Assembly: GCA_030616165.1 (NCBI GenBank)
Contig: JAUWXV010000214.1
Coordinates: forward strand, 1 to 6,416
Direction: 5' to 3'
From: a bacterium
Lineage (GTDB): Bacteria > SM23-31 > JAUVVT01
Length of the DNA: 6,416 nt
Of the stretch, positions 1-5,904 are shown one piece after another (the first letter of the stretch is position 1; every line of letters starts with the position of its first letter). A program made the position numbers and the translations under genes. The notes under the pieces are model-generated. The model had not been told where the DNA came from. It did no database searches and saw only the letters and a list, made by a program, of their open reading frames with translations.

Positions 1-149
1 CCGTCGGTGTTTAATTTTTCAAATCCGTTTATAATATCTTCAGAAAAATGGCTCCTTTCAAACTTATATGGGTAAGGATTAATGCCTTGACTTTTAAGTT
101 TTTCAATCTTCTTTAATCTGATATTTCTGATCTCTTCACCGGTTTCCAA
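1..149 (-). CDS. lysS: Lysyl-tRNA synthetase, class II (N-terminal fragment)
   Basis: This is the 5' end of a gene that runs off the left edge; 49 complete codons are visible. The product would charge tRNA-Lys with lysine in the cytoplasm. The visible residues start ETGEEIRNIRLKKIEKL and continue to the motif GINPYPYKF at residues 22-30, which is the characteristic N-terminal segment just before the OB-fold anticodon-binding domain of bacterial class II LysRS. The start is TTG at 147-149: an in-frame TGA lies four codons upstream, no ATG is available, and a strong Shine-Dalgarno GAGGAG (155-160) stands 5 nt before it. The catalytic domain is outside the window, so the call rests on this N-terminal signature. 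It follows the prfB-alr cluster on the same strand; prfB-lysS is an operon in E. coli, which supports the assignment. Confidence 0.85.
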   Translation of the reverse strand, partial: METGEEIRNIRLKKIEKLKSQGINPYPYKFERSHFSEDIINGFEKLNTD

Positions 150-167
150 TTTTACTCCTCAAATATT

Positions 168-195
168 GTTATAATTTACAGAATGATATTCCAAA
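168..195 (-). promoter_or_regulatory. Possible weak promoter for lysS
   Basis: On the minus strand, TTTGGA (190-195) and TATAAC (168-173) are separated by 16 nt and could serve as -35 and -10 boxes. The predicted transcript would start around 161, directly before the GAGGAG ribosome-binding site, leaving a very short leader. The -35 box is poor and the region is so AT-rich that such matches occur by chance, so this is only a candidate. lysS could equally be read from the upstream operon. Confidence 0.25.
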
Positions 196-197
196 CA

Positions 198-223
198 CAT
201 TTGAATATTTCATTATTCAAATG
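198..223. repeat. Perfect 10-bp inverted repeat (hairpin) before lysS
   Basis: CATTTGAATA (198-207) and its exact complement TATTCAAATG (214-223) flank a 6-nt loop. It lies between the small ORF stop (261) and the lysS start (149). The stem is AT-rich (three G or C per arm) and no U-run follows it on the minus strand, so it does not look like a standard intrinsic terminator. It could be an operator-like dyad or an mRNA-processing or stability hairpin. The 111-bp gap holds nothing else recognisable apart from the weak promoter candidate. Confidence 0.6.
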
Positions 224-260
224 GTATAAAGTAAATGTAGCCAGATATTTTGTATTATCA

Positions 261-422
261 TCAACTATCTTTTTCTTTATCCATTTCTTCATTAGAATTT
301 CTTGAAGCCAACCCTGAACCTCCTTTGGGAGGATTTTTATCTTGAGGAGATCGAGAAGCTTGATAACCTCTTTTAAGTGGTTGATATCCTTCAGTAATAT
401 TTTTTAGTTTTTTTTCTTGCAT
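261..422 (-). CDS. Small Gly/Pro-rich hypothetical protein (53 aa)
   Basis: This is a 53-residue ORF, ATG to TGA, with a good ribosome-binding site (AAAGGA at 431-436, 8 nt before the ATG) and only 25 nt after the stop of the DUF6338-like gene. The product is hydrophilic and looks disordered. A lysine-rich start (MQEKKLKN) leads to two spaced repeats, EGYQP (11-15) and RGYQA (18-22), then a proline/glycine stretch PPKGGSG (31-37) and a charged tail ending EEMDKEKDS. There are no hydrophobic segments, no signal peptide and no cysteine. I recall similar short GYQP / PP-GGSG proteins next to DUF6338 genes, but only from memory. No function is known to me. The tight spacing suggests co-translation with, and perhaps binding to, the membrane protein upstream. 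It is too short for usual ORF cutoffs and is easily missed. Confidence 0.7.
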   Translation of the reverse strand: MQEKKLKNITEGYQPLKRGYQASRSPQDKNPPKGGSGLASRNSNEEMDKEKDS

Positions 423-447
423 TTATATTATCCTTTCTATCATAGTT

Positions 448-1035
448 TTAAATCCTAAAAAATTCTATGAATTTAATTTCTTGTTCTTTAATAAGTAATC
501 CTCCAGTTTGTTCCATCTCTTTTATGAATTCACCATTTTCATTCACACCCCAAACTTTCTCCAAATATAAATCTTGTTCGTTTGGAAAAGAAGAAGCAAA
601 GGAATTTTCTCCATATAGTCCACCAATTAAATCTCCATTCTTTAAATGAATTAAGACCCAAAAAGGTTCACCAAGACTAAACAAATAATCCCATGCTTTC
701 GGAGTAGGATGAATAATTCTTCCTTTTAAAAGTTTGGATGTGAGCAAATATTTTAAAATAATTGGCCATATCATAGGAAAAATAAATATAACCAAAATAG
801 TAAGTCCGAAATACCAAAATTCATTATTCTCGTAAAAATTTTCTTTATTTATTAAAACCAAAATCCAAAACAACAAAGCAAAATTTATGCAACTATAACT
901 AATTACTTCTAATGTTGATTTAGAAAAGTCTCTTTTTTCAGTTGGAACTAAGAGATCATAAATCTTTATTGATATAAACCCAGGTATAAAAAACAAAATT
1001 ATTAGGTATAATACTTCAATATTAAAAAATTCCAT
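448..1035 (-). CDS. DUF6338-like integral membrane protein
   Basis: A 195-residue protein of unknown function resembling the DUF6338 family. Three hydrophobic segments (about residues 7-24, 44-62 and 74-97) form a membrane anchor. They are followed by a soluble C-terminal domain (about 109-195) carrying the motifs HPTPKAWDY (109-117), WVLIHLKNGDLIGGLYG (126-142) and ENSFASSFP (143-151). The strand-rich soluble part, with its 'L.NGD..GG.YG' core, suggests a small beta-barrel fold, but that is inference. The first hydrophobic segment is followed by a charged stretch (LLVPTEKRDFSKS, 28-40). The start ATG (1033-1035) has a strong AAGGAG (1041-1046) 5 nt upstream. It lies 32 nt after alr and 25 nt before the small GYQP protein, so it is probably co-transcribed with both. 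Its role is unknown; it may be an accessory insertion in a housekeeping operon. Confidence 0.8.
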   Translation of the reverse strand: MEFFNIEVLYLIILFFIPGFISIKIYDLLVPTEKRDFSKSTLEVISYSCINFALLFWILVLINKENFYENNEFWYFGLTILVIFIFPMIWPIILKYLLTSKLLKGRIIHPTPKAWDYLFSLGEPFWVLIHLKNGDLIGGLYGENSFASSFPNEQDLYLEKVWGVNENGEFIKEMEQTGGLLIKEQEIKFIEFFRI

Positions 1036-1067
1036 AAAAACTCCTTAGTTTTATTAAGCTATAAGTT

Positions 1068-2177
1068 CTAACGATTGATATATATCCTCGGAACATTCAC
1101 TGAAATCTGCGATAAAATTTCATATGGTATGGTATCAAGTTTCTCGCATAATTCTAATAAACCTATATATTCATTACCCTGTCTTCCAAATAATACTACT
1201 TCATCTTCCTCATTTACTATACCATCATCTTTAACATCCACCATAATCCAGTCCATACAGACTGTTCCAACTATAGGATACCTCTTACCACGAATTAAAA
1301 CCTCTCCTTTTTTTGATAAAGCCCTTCTATATCCATGAGCATAACCTATCGGAACAGTAACTATTACCGTATCTTTTTCAGTTATAAAACTTCTTCCATA
1401 ACCAACACTTGTTCCCTTTTTTATCTTTTTTTTCTGAATGACCTTTGATTTAAGGGTCATAATAGGCTTAAGTGGAATACTTTTAGAGGTTTCTTGCGAT
1501 GGATAATATCCATAAAGCATAATACCAGGCCTTACCATATCAAAATATGAATCTTTCATATCAAGAACAGCACCGCTGTTTGCGGCGTATTTCAAGGGGA
1601 TTTCTACTTTATTTTCTGTCAATCTTTCTATTACTTGATTAAACCTTTCAAGCTGCAATTCGGCAAAACTCTTATCCTTTTTATCCGAGGTAGCAAAGTG
1701 GGTTAATAGTCCCACAATTTCAAGATAAGGCAAACTTGCTATCTTCATTAAAGCATCCAAAGCCTCCTGCCAATTGATGCCAATCCTACCCATACCAGTA
1801 TCGATTTTTATATGAATTTTTCCCGTTTTCTTTAATCTTTCTGAAACTTCTGAAATTTCTTTTGCAGACTTTATGGATATGACCGTCATTTCTAAATCGT
1901 TTTCTATAGCTGCGTTATTATCGATACCCGATAAAGGTGTAAGCAACAAAATAGGGATTGATATGCCAACTCTTCTCAGAGTAAGCCCTTCATTTAAAGT
2001 TGAAACTCCAAAATAGTCCGAACCCCTTTTCTCAAGTTCTCGTGAAACTACTTCAATACCGTGACCGTATGCATTTGCCTTTACAACTGCCATAACCTTA
2101 GCTGGTGAAACCTTTTTTTTTATATTATCAAAGTTAGAAAGAAGGGCTGAAATATCAATTTCTGCCGTAGTTATCAT
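1068..2177 (-). CDS. alr: Alanine racemase
   Basis: This PLP-dependent enzyme interconverts L- and D-alanine in the cytoplasm and supplies D-Ala for peptidoglycan. Counting from the ATG at 2175-2177 it is 369 residues, normal for the family. The N-terminal TIM barrel carries the PLP-lysine motif AVVKANAYGHG (Lys33). Further motifs are DTGMGRIG (126-133, Arg131), the phosphate-site region KYAANSGAVL, and RPGIMLYG (216-223, Arg216). The C-terminal beta domain supplies the second catalytic base in SVGYGRSF (Tyr260), followed by VPIGYAHGYRR and GTVCMDWIMVDV. All key residues are present, so it should be active. A TTG just upstream could add one residue, but the ATG has GGGAGA (2181-2186) immediately before it and is preferred. 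It starts 37 nt after prfB ends. Clustering with a SpoIID-domain protein gives the operon a cell-wall flavour. Confidence 0.96.
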   Translation of the reverse strand: MITTAEIDISALLSNFDNIKKKVSPAKVMAVVKANAYGHGIEVVSRELEKRGSDYFGVSTLNEGLTLRRVGISIPILLLTPLSGIDNNAAIENDLEMTVISIKSAKEISEVSERLKKTGKIHIKIDTGMGRIGINWQEALDALMKIASLPYLEIVGLLTHFATSDKKDKSFAELQLERFNQVIERLTENKVEIPLKYAANSGAVLDMKDSYFDMVRPGIMLYGYYPSQETSKSIPLKPIMTLKSKVIQKKKIKKGTSVGYGRSFITEKDTVIVTVPIGYAHGYRRALSKKGEVLIRGKRYPIVGTVCMDWIMVDVKDDGIVNEEDEVVLFGRQGNEYIGLLELCEKLDTIPYEILSQISVNVPRIYINR

Positions 2178-2214
2178 CAATCTCCCAATTTTTCAAATAT
2201 AGAACGTTGTTTTA

Positions 2215-3316
2215 TTATGATGTACCCTTCTGTATGAGATAACCCTCAATAAAATTATTAATATTCCCTTCCATAACAGCCTGCACGTCGAAGGTTTCAA
2301 TTCCGGTTCTATGGTCTTTTACAAGGTTATATGGATGCATAATATATGACCTGATTTGATTGCCCCAGGCAATTTCCTTTTTAGATTGTTCAATTTTTTC
2401 TTTCTTTTTGTCTTCCTCTTCTTTTTTAAGTTTATACAATCTTGCATTAAGAACTTTTAAAGCATTGGCTTTATTTTTATGCTGAGACCTCTCGTTTTGA
2501 CACTGCACTACAATATCGGTAGGTAGGTGAGTGATTCTTACAGCAGAATCTGTTTTATTTACATGCTGTCCACCAGCCCCGCTTGCACGAAATGTATCTA
2601 TTTTCAAATCAGATGGCTTTATATCTATTACAATAGTCTCATCAACTTCTGGATAAACAAATACTGATGCAAAAGAGGTGTGTCTTCTGTGATTAGCATC
2701 AAAAGGCGAAATCCTCACCAATCGATGAATCCCATTTTCAGCCTTCATAAATCCATAAACACTGTCCCCTTTAACTTCAATTATCGCACTTTTAATTCCA
2801 GCCTCTTCTCCATTTTGTAAATCCATTAGATTATACTCAAAACCCTTTTTCTCAATCCACATCAAATACATTCTCATAAGCATCTCAGCCCAATCTTGAG
2901 ACTCTGTCCCTCCTGCTCCCGGATGAATTGTCAGAATCGCATCTTTATCATCATCCTCATCCCCGAGCATCTTTTTTAACTCAAGTATTTTTAAAAATTT
3001 TTCAATCTCGACCAATCCATTTTCTATTTCTATATATATTGAATCTTCTTTTTCCTCCAGTGCTAAATTAAATAATTCTTTTAATTCATCAAATTTTTCC
3101 TCAATCTTTTCAATCTCTTCTACCCAATATTTATTCTTTGTAATTTCTTTAAAAACTTCTTGGGCTTTTATTCTATCATTCCAGAAATTTTCTTTTAAAG
3201 TCAAAGATTCAAGTTTATTTATTCTTTTTCTCTTATTTTCGATGTCAAAGATAACTCTTTAAATTCCCGATTCTCTGATTTAATCTGTTTATAATACTTT
3301 TTAATTCCTCAATCAT
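2215..3316 (-). CDS. prfB: Peptide chain release factor 2 (programmed +1 frameshift)
   Basis: RF2 recognises UGA and UAA in the ribosomal A site and triggers peptide release. The coding sequence is in two frames. ATG at 3314-3316 opens a 23-codon first part (MIEELKSIINRLNQR...YL) that ends in TGA at 3245-3247. A +1 shift at CTTTGAC joins it to the second frame (DIENKRKRINKLES...), which runs to TAA at 2215-2217. The fused protein is 366 residues; E. coli RF2 has 365. In fused numbering the stop-recognition tripeptide SPF is at 203-205 (RLVRISPFD) and the catalytic GGQ at 248-250 (RASGAGGQHVNKT). The region HPGAGGTESQDW is also typical. GGAGGG (3320-3325) stands close before the ATG. A start at the TTG at 3202-3204 would drop 37 conserved N-terminal residues and is not the real start. 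It lies 41 nt after spoIID and 37 nt before alr. Confidence 0.96.
3244..3261 (-). promoter_or_regulatory. prfB programmed +1 frameshift site
   Basis: The minus strand reads TAAAGAG-TTAT-CTT-TGA-C. The slippery codon CTT (3248-3250) and in-frame TGA followed by C match the classical RF2 autoregulatory site, where a shortage of RF2 leaves ribosomes paused at UGA and lets them slip +1 to read GAC. In E. coli the stimulator is AGGGGG just upstream. Here the corresponding segment is TAAAGAG (3255-3261), which matches the anti-Shine-Dalgarno complement TAAGGAG at 6 of 7 positions. It has the same 4-nt distance to CTT that the E. coli element has when aligned in register. Confidence 0.93.
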
Positions 3317-3357
3317 TTTCCCTCCATCCTTTAATCAGAAGTTATTTTTTTATATTA

Positions 3358-4986
3358 TCAATAAATCTTTTTTATTGAAACATTGTTATAATAGTGTTTT
3401 ATAATAGATTTATAATCATGCTTTTTCCCAGCCATAACCATTGCTCCAACCAAACACATTCCGACACCATCCCCATATCCTGCTCCATAAAAAGTAAATT
3501 CTATAGGAATTCCATCATCTCCTACCTCCGTATTTACAATAAAGCAGGTGCTGTATAATTCATTATCGGATAGGATATTTATTATATTTTTATTATTTCT
3601 AAGAACAATATTCTTTTTACTTCCTAATATTTCCACCTCTTTTATCCGCCCAGAAGCCTCTCTCACAAGAGGAATAATATCATATAAAGTCCCTACATCT
3701 TCACCAGATTTTTCCTTGATTATCTCCTCCAATTCTCTCCTGCTGTATGAGATTTTCCATCTGAAATGCTTTTCGGCAAAGGAAAGGCTCCTTCCAAAAC
3801 CTTCACCTTTAAGATTGCAATAAACGTTTGGTTTTGCTTTTATCCACTTTCCAATCCTTTTCTCATCGCTAAAATTTAAACTAAATCCTTCGACCTTTTT
3901 ACTTTTTGTATCAAAAAAAGCGGGGAGAAAACCCTTTTCACCGGATTCGCAAAAATCTTTCCAATTCTTGATGCACCCACCGCAAATTGGAGTATAAACT
4001 GAACGACAAATATTATTTTTATAAGTAATTACATATCCTTTTGTCTCATTAACTGCTCTTTCAATTAAATCTGTGGTTTTTTTATCAGCATAAAACAAAT
4101 TTTCATAATTCGGTTCAGAATAAAAATCATAATAATTCCCTTCTGTTTGTAATCCTAACTGACACAGATAGTTACCTCGTGCCGCAATTGTGTATGCTTT
4201 CAAAAACTCTAAAGAGGCATCGTAAATAAATTCATCCTTGAGAATCTCTTTAAGATATTCATCAATTGAGAGAATATTTACTACTGAAATTTTACCTTCA
4301 TTATTTATAGTAAATTCAACCTTACCTTTAAGTTTTCTGTCTATCTTCTTATTATATAATAAATTTTTGCTGTCTTTTACATTAAAGATGGTCATTTTCC
4401 TAAGTTTAGATTGTAGAGCGACACGGATCAGATTCTCCTTTTCAACAGAATTATCATATTCCAAATCAAAGATTTCCAATTCACCTCTCGGTTCAGATAA
4501 CTTTTCTTTAATAATAATTCCATCGTAATCATCCCTTAATAATCCTGCGCATTTTCTTGCTTCTTTTTCATCATCCCAATACCCGGCAATTACTCCATAT
4601 CGGGTATTATCCATAATAACGTCATATTTGAATTTATACCTTATGCCCGATTTATTCACTTTGACATCAAATTCACTTTTATCAAATCTTTCAGCCAATT
4701 TTTCTGCTTCTTCCTTTTTTTTGAATTCATTTAAAAGTATCCCATATTTGAATTTTGCTTTTTCATCCTTTTCAACTTTAACTCTCCATTTCAGTCTCGA
4801 TTCAACACTATCCATAATCACATTATCATTTTTATCAAGAATCAAAAACTTACAATCTACTTTAAAATCCACAACATTCTCATTATCTATTATCCCTACC
4901 CTCACAATTGGCATTCCTTCTTTATTCATCAATATTCCACCTTTAGAAGGTTTTATGCTGTTATTATCCAAAACAATATTTTTCAT
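3358..4986 (-). CDS. SpoIID/LytB-domain protein with SPOR-like N-terminal region
   Basis: A 542-residue protein. The C-terminal half is a SpoIID/LytB (amidase enhancer) domain, a family of lytic transglycosylases that cut glycan strands lacking stem peptides and stimulate amidases. Its key helix IDEYLKEILKDEF followed by LEFLKAYTIAARGNYL (about 241-274) places Glu252 at the catalytic Glu position of SpoIID. The YTPICGGC segment (331-338) corresponds to the family's 'STCGG' region, and the C-terminal signature reads GYGDGVGMCLVGA (503-515) instead of the usual GHGVGMSQ-GA, followed by SIIKHYYNNVSI. Residues about 78-160 hold two SPOR-like repeats (YGILLNEFKKKEEAEKLAER; YGVIAGYWDDEKEARKC), a fold that binds denuded glycan. 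No signal peptide or membrane helix is visible, and a TAA four codons upstream rules out extension. ATG at 4984-4986 has AAGAGGA before it; an alternative ATG (4927-4929) follows AAAGGTGG. Non-sporulating bacteria also carry this family, so sporulation is not implied. Confidence 0.88.
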   Translation of the reverse strand: MKNIVLDNNSIKPSKGGILMNKEGMPIVRVGIIDNENVVDFKVDCKFLILDKNDNVIMDSVESRLKWRVKVEKDEKAKFKYGILLNEFKKKEEAEKLAERFDKSEFDVKVNKSGIRYKFKYDVIMDNTRYGVIAGYWDDEKEARKCAGLLRDDYDGIIIKEKLSEPRGELEIFDLEYDNSVEKENLIRVALQSKLRKMTIFNVKDSKNLLYNKKIDRKLKGKVEFTINNEGKISVVNILSIDEYLKEILKDEFIYDASLEFLKAYTIAARGNYLCQLGLQTEGNYYDFYSEPNYENLFYADKKTTDLIERAVNETKGYVITYKNNICRSVYTPICGGCIKNWKDFCESGEKGFLPAFFDTKSKKVEGFSLNFSDEKRIGKWIKAKPNVYCNLKGEGFGRSLSFAEKHFRWKISYSRRELEEIIKEKSGEDVGTLYDIIPLVREASGRIKEVEILGSKKNIVLRNNKNIINILSDNELYSTCFIVNTEVGDDGIPIEFTFYGAGYGDGVGMCLVGAMVMAGKKHDYKSIIKHYYNNVSIKKIY

Positions 4987-4990
4987 AAAA

Positions 4991-4997
4991 TCCTCTT
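4991..4997 (-). promoter_or_regulatory. Ribosome-binding site of the SpoIID-domain gene
   Basis: AAGAGGA on the minus strand lies 4 nt before the ATG at 4986. The in-frame TAA overlapping this site fixes the longest possible start. It competes with AAAGGTGG before the internal ATG at 4929, so 542- and 523-residue products are both possible. Confidence 0.6.
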
Positions 4998-5034
4998 AAA
5001 ATTCATTCATTAGATTGTTAAAAATAATTATTTA

Positions 5035-5063
5035 AATATACTGTAAAAAAGTGAAATAGTCAA
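5035..5063 (-). promoter_or_regulatory. Sigma-70-type promoter for the spoIID-prfB-alr operon
   Basis: On the minus strand TTGACT (5058-5063, five of six bases of the -35 consensus) and TATATT (5035-5040, five of six of the -10 consensus TATAAT) are separated by exactly 17 nt. Transcription would begin near 5028, giving a 5' leader of about 42 nt before the spoIID ATG. It is the best promoter match noticed in the window and is correctly placed for the gene cluster to its left. No operator or riboswitch is evident in the short leader. Confidence 0.72.
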
Positions 5064-5170
5064 GGAGATTATAATGGGCTTAAGTAATTGTATATTTTAG
5101 TATTATCAGACAACCAGATATTATAACGTCGTTAAAAAAAATCTTTCTAATTTTTTATCGATTACATTAA

Positions 5171-5238
5171 GACAGACAACAATGTCTGTCCTGCCGGTAT
5201 CCACGGTTTAGACGGTAGGTCAGACATTCCTGTCTGAC
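5171..5238. repeat. REP/BIME-like pair of inverted hairpins
   Basis: Two perfect hairpins, each with an 8-bp stem and a 4-nt loop: GACAGACA-ACAA-TGTCTGTC (5171-5190) and GTCAGACA-TTCC-TGTCTGAC (5219-5238). The two units are themselves inverted copies: 5171-5196 matches the reverse complement of 5213-5238 at 21 of 26 positions, including the flanking CCT(G/A)CCG. The middle (about 5197-5212) is a short non-matching linker. Two of the five differences form a compensatory A-T/T-A swap that keeps both stems intact. The segment looks more GC-rich than its surroundings. This is the architecture of a bacterial interspersed mosaic element or a very small MITE; whether it recurs in the genome cannot be seen here. 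Confidence 0.75.
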
Positions 5239-5239
5239 A

Positions 5240-5264
5240 AAAATAAATAGTGAACATAAGTTCA
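5240..5264 (-). terminator. Possible weak terminator after the EF-G/HIT operon
   Basis: On the minus strand a short stem TGAAC-TTAT-GTTCA (5251-5264) is followed by CTATTTATTTTT (5240-5250 region). The stem is only 5 bp and AT-rich, so this is a weak candidate. It does sit downstream of the HIT gene, and the adjacent double hairpin could add to transcription stopping or 3'-end protection. Confidence 0.25.
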
Positions 5265-5411
5265 TTTCTGTCAATACAGTTCCACTACAAATAATTCTAT
5301 TTCCGTAATTAATATGTAGATTCAATAATATCAATTTTTTAGGTAGGAAAGAGATGGTTTTTAGAAGTCTTTAAATTAATTTTTATATATACTTATGCAA
5401 AAGATTAATAT

Positions 5412-5900
5412 CTACATTTTTTCAAATTCGCTTTTCAGTATTTTCCAGCTTTCCTCCAGGCTTTGCGATATCAATTTGGTATCTCCGAGAACTGGCATAA
5501 AGTTAGTGTCACCATTCCATCTCGGGACTATATGAATATGTATATGGTCTATCCCTGCTCCTGCTATTTTTCCGAGATTAATACCAATATTAAACCCATC
5601 TGAAGAAAATTTATCTTTTAAAATTTTTACAGAAAGAGCCAAAAGCTTCATCATCTCAAGCATCTCTTCATCACTTAACACATTAATTTCGGAAAAATGG
5701 TTATATGGAATGACCATCAAATGTCCATTATTATATGGATATCGATTCAGCATTATGTATGCCTTTTTGCCCCTGTAAACTATTAAATTTTTTTCATCAT
5801 TACTCTCGGAAACTATCTTACAAAACAGACATATATCCTGATTTTCGGATACAATCTTTTTAATATATTCATATCTCCACGGAGCCCATAACTTTTCCAT
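5412..5900 (-). CDS. HIT-family protein, AP4A phosphorylase/hydrolase-like
   Basis: A 162-residue histidine-triad protein, expected to cleave or transfer nucleotidyl groups from dinucleoside polyphosphates such as AP4A in the cytoplasm. The N-terminus MEKLWAPWRYEYI is typical of the AP4A phosphorylase-like branch. A CLFC pair (Cys24, Cys27), with His68 in PYNHF and His119, would form the structural zinc site of that branch. NGHLMVIPYNHF (58-69) and the triad HIHIHIVPRW (119-128) are complete, with His121 at the nucleophile position. The start is the ATG at 5898-5900: AGAGG lies about 9 nt upstream and the conserved LWAPWR follows directly. A 175-residue reading from further upstream only adds a lysine-rich stretch overlapping EF-G. 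The gene begins 4 nt after the EF-G stop, which implies translational coupling. Exact substrate is unknown. Confidence 0.93.
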   Translation of the reverse strand: MEKLWAPWRYEYIKKIVSENQDICLFCKIVSESNDEKNLIVYRGKKAYIMLNRYPYNNGHLMVIPYNHFSEINVLSDEEMLEMMKLLALSVKILKDKFSSDGFNIGINLGKIAGAGIDHIHIHIVPRWNGDTNFMPVLGDTKLISQSLEESWKILKSEFEKM

Positions 5901-5904
5901 ATAT

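Larger units (their letters stand above)
5064..5411. other. Long intergenic stretch without genes
   Basis: About 350 bp between the HIT gene and the operon promoter. No ORF here has both a ribosome-binding site and useful length, and I see no tRNA or conserved RNA. Its contents are the double-hairpin repeat (5171-5238) and a small 5-bp stem (TGAAC / GTTCA, 5251-5264) followed on the minus strand by a T-rich tract. An 8-bp inverted pair (ATGTAGAT near 5314 and ATCTACAT near 5409) is probably coincidental. The rest is AT-rich sequence without recognisable structure. Confidence 0.6.

Noticed and set aside
467-649. Plus-strand ORF of 60 codons
   Set aside because: It lies wholly opposite the DUF6338-like gene, has low-complexity Ser/Pro composition and shows no family resemblance. 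It is an antisense shadow.
1075-1338. Plus-strand ORF of 87 codons
   Set aside because: It is antisense to the conserved C-terminal domain of alanine racemase, rich in Ser/Thr/Pro, and without a recognisable motif.
3202-3204. TTG as the start of prfB
   Set aside because: The upstream CTTTGAC frameshift site and the 23-codon leader restore a full-length RF2 with its conserved N-terminus, so this TTG is an internal Leu codon.
3548-4999. Three plus-strand ORFs of 91-123 codons (3548-3823, 4238-4528, 4628-4999)
   Set aside because: All lie opposite the SpoIID-domain gene and have Leu/Ser/Phe-rich composition expected from the complement of Lys/Glu-rich coding sequence. I see no promoter or ribosome-binding site supporting them.
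5170-5268. Minus-strand 32-codon ORF starting ATGAACTTATGT through the hairpin repeat
   Set aside because: It has no ribosome-binding site, an odd Cys/Arg composition, and its sequence is dictated by the palindromic element.
5240-5275. TTGACA on the minus strand near 5270 as a promoter -35 box
   Set aside because: The nearest -10-like hexamer (TATTTA) is 19 nt away and poor. The TTGACT/TATATT pair further downstream is clearly better placed and spaced.
4987-5411. Riboswitch, T-box or tRNA in the long intergenic gap
   Set aside because: I found no cloverleaf, no T-box specifier/antiterminator pattern and no terminator hairpin with a strong U-run. The structure present is explained by the paired hairpin repeat.
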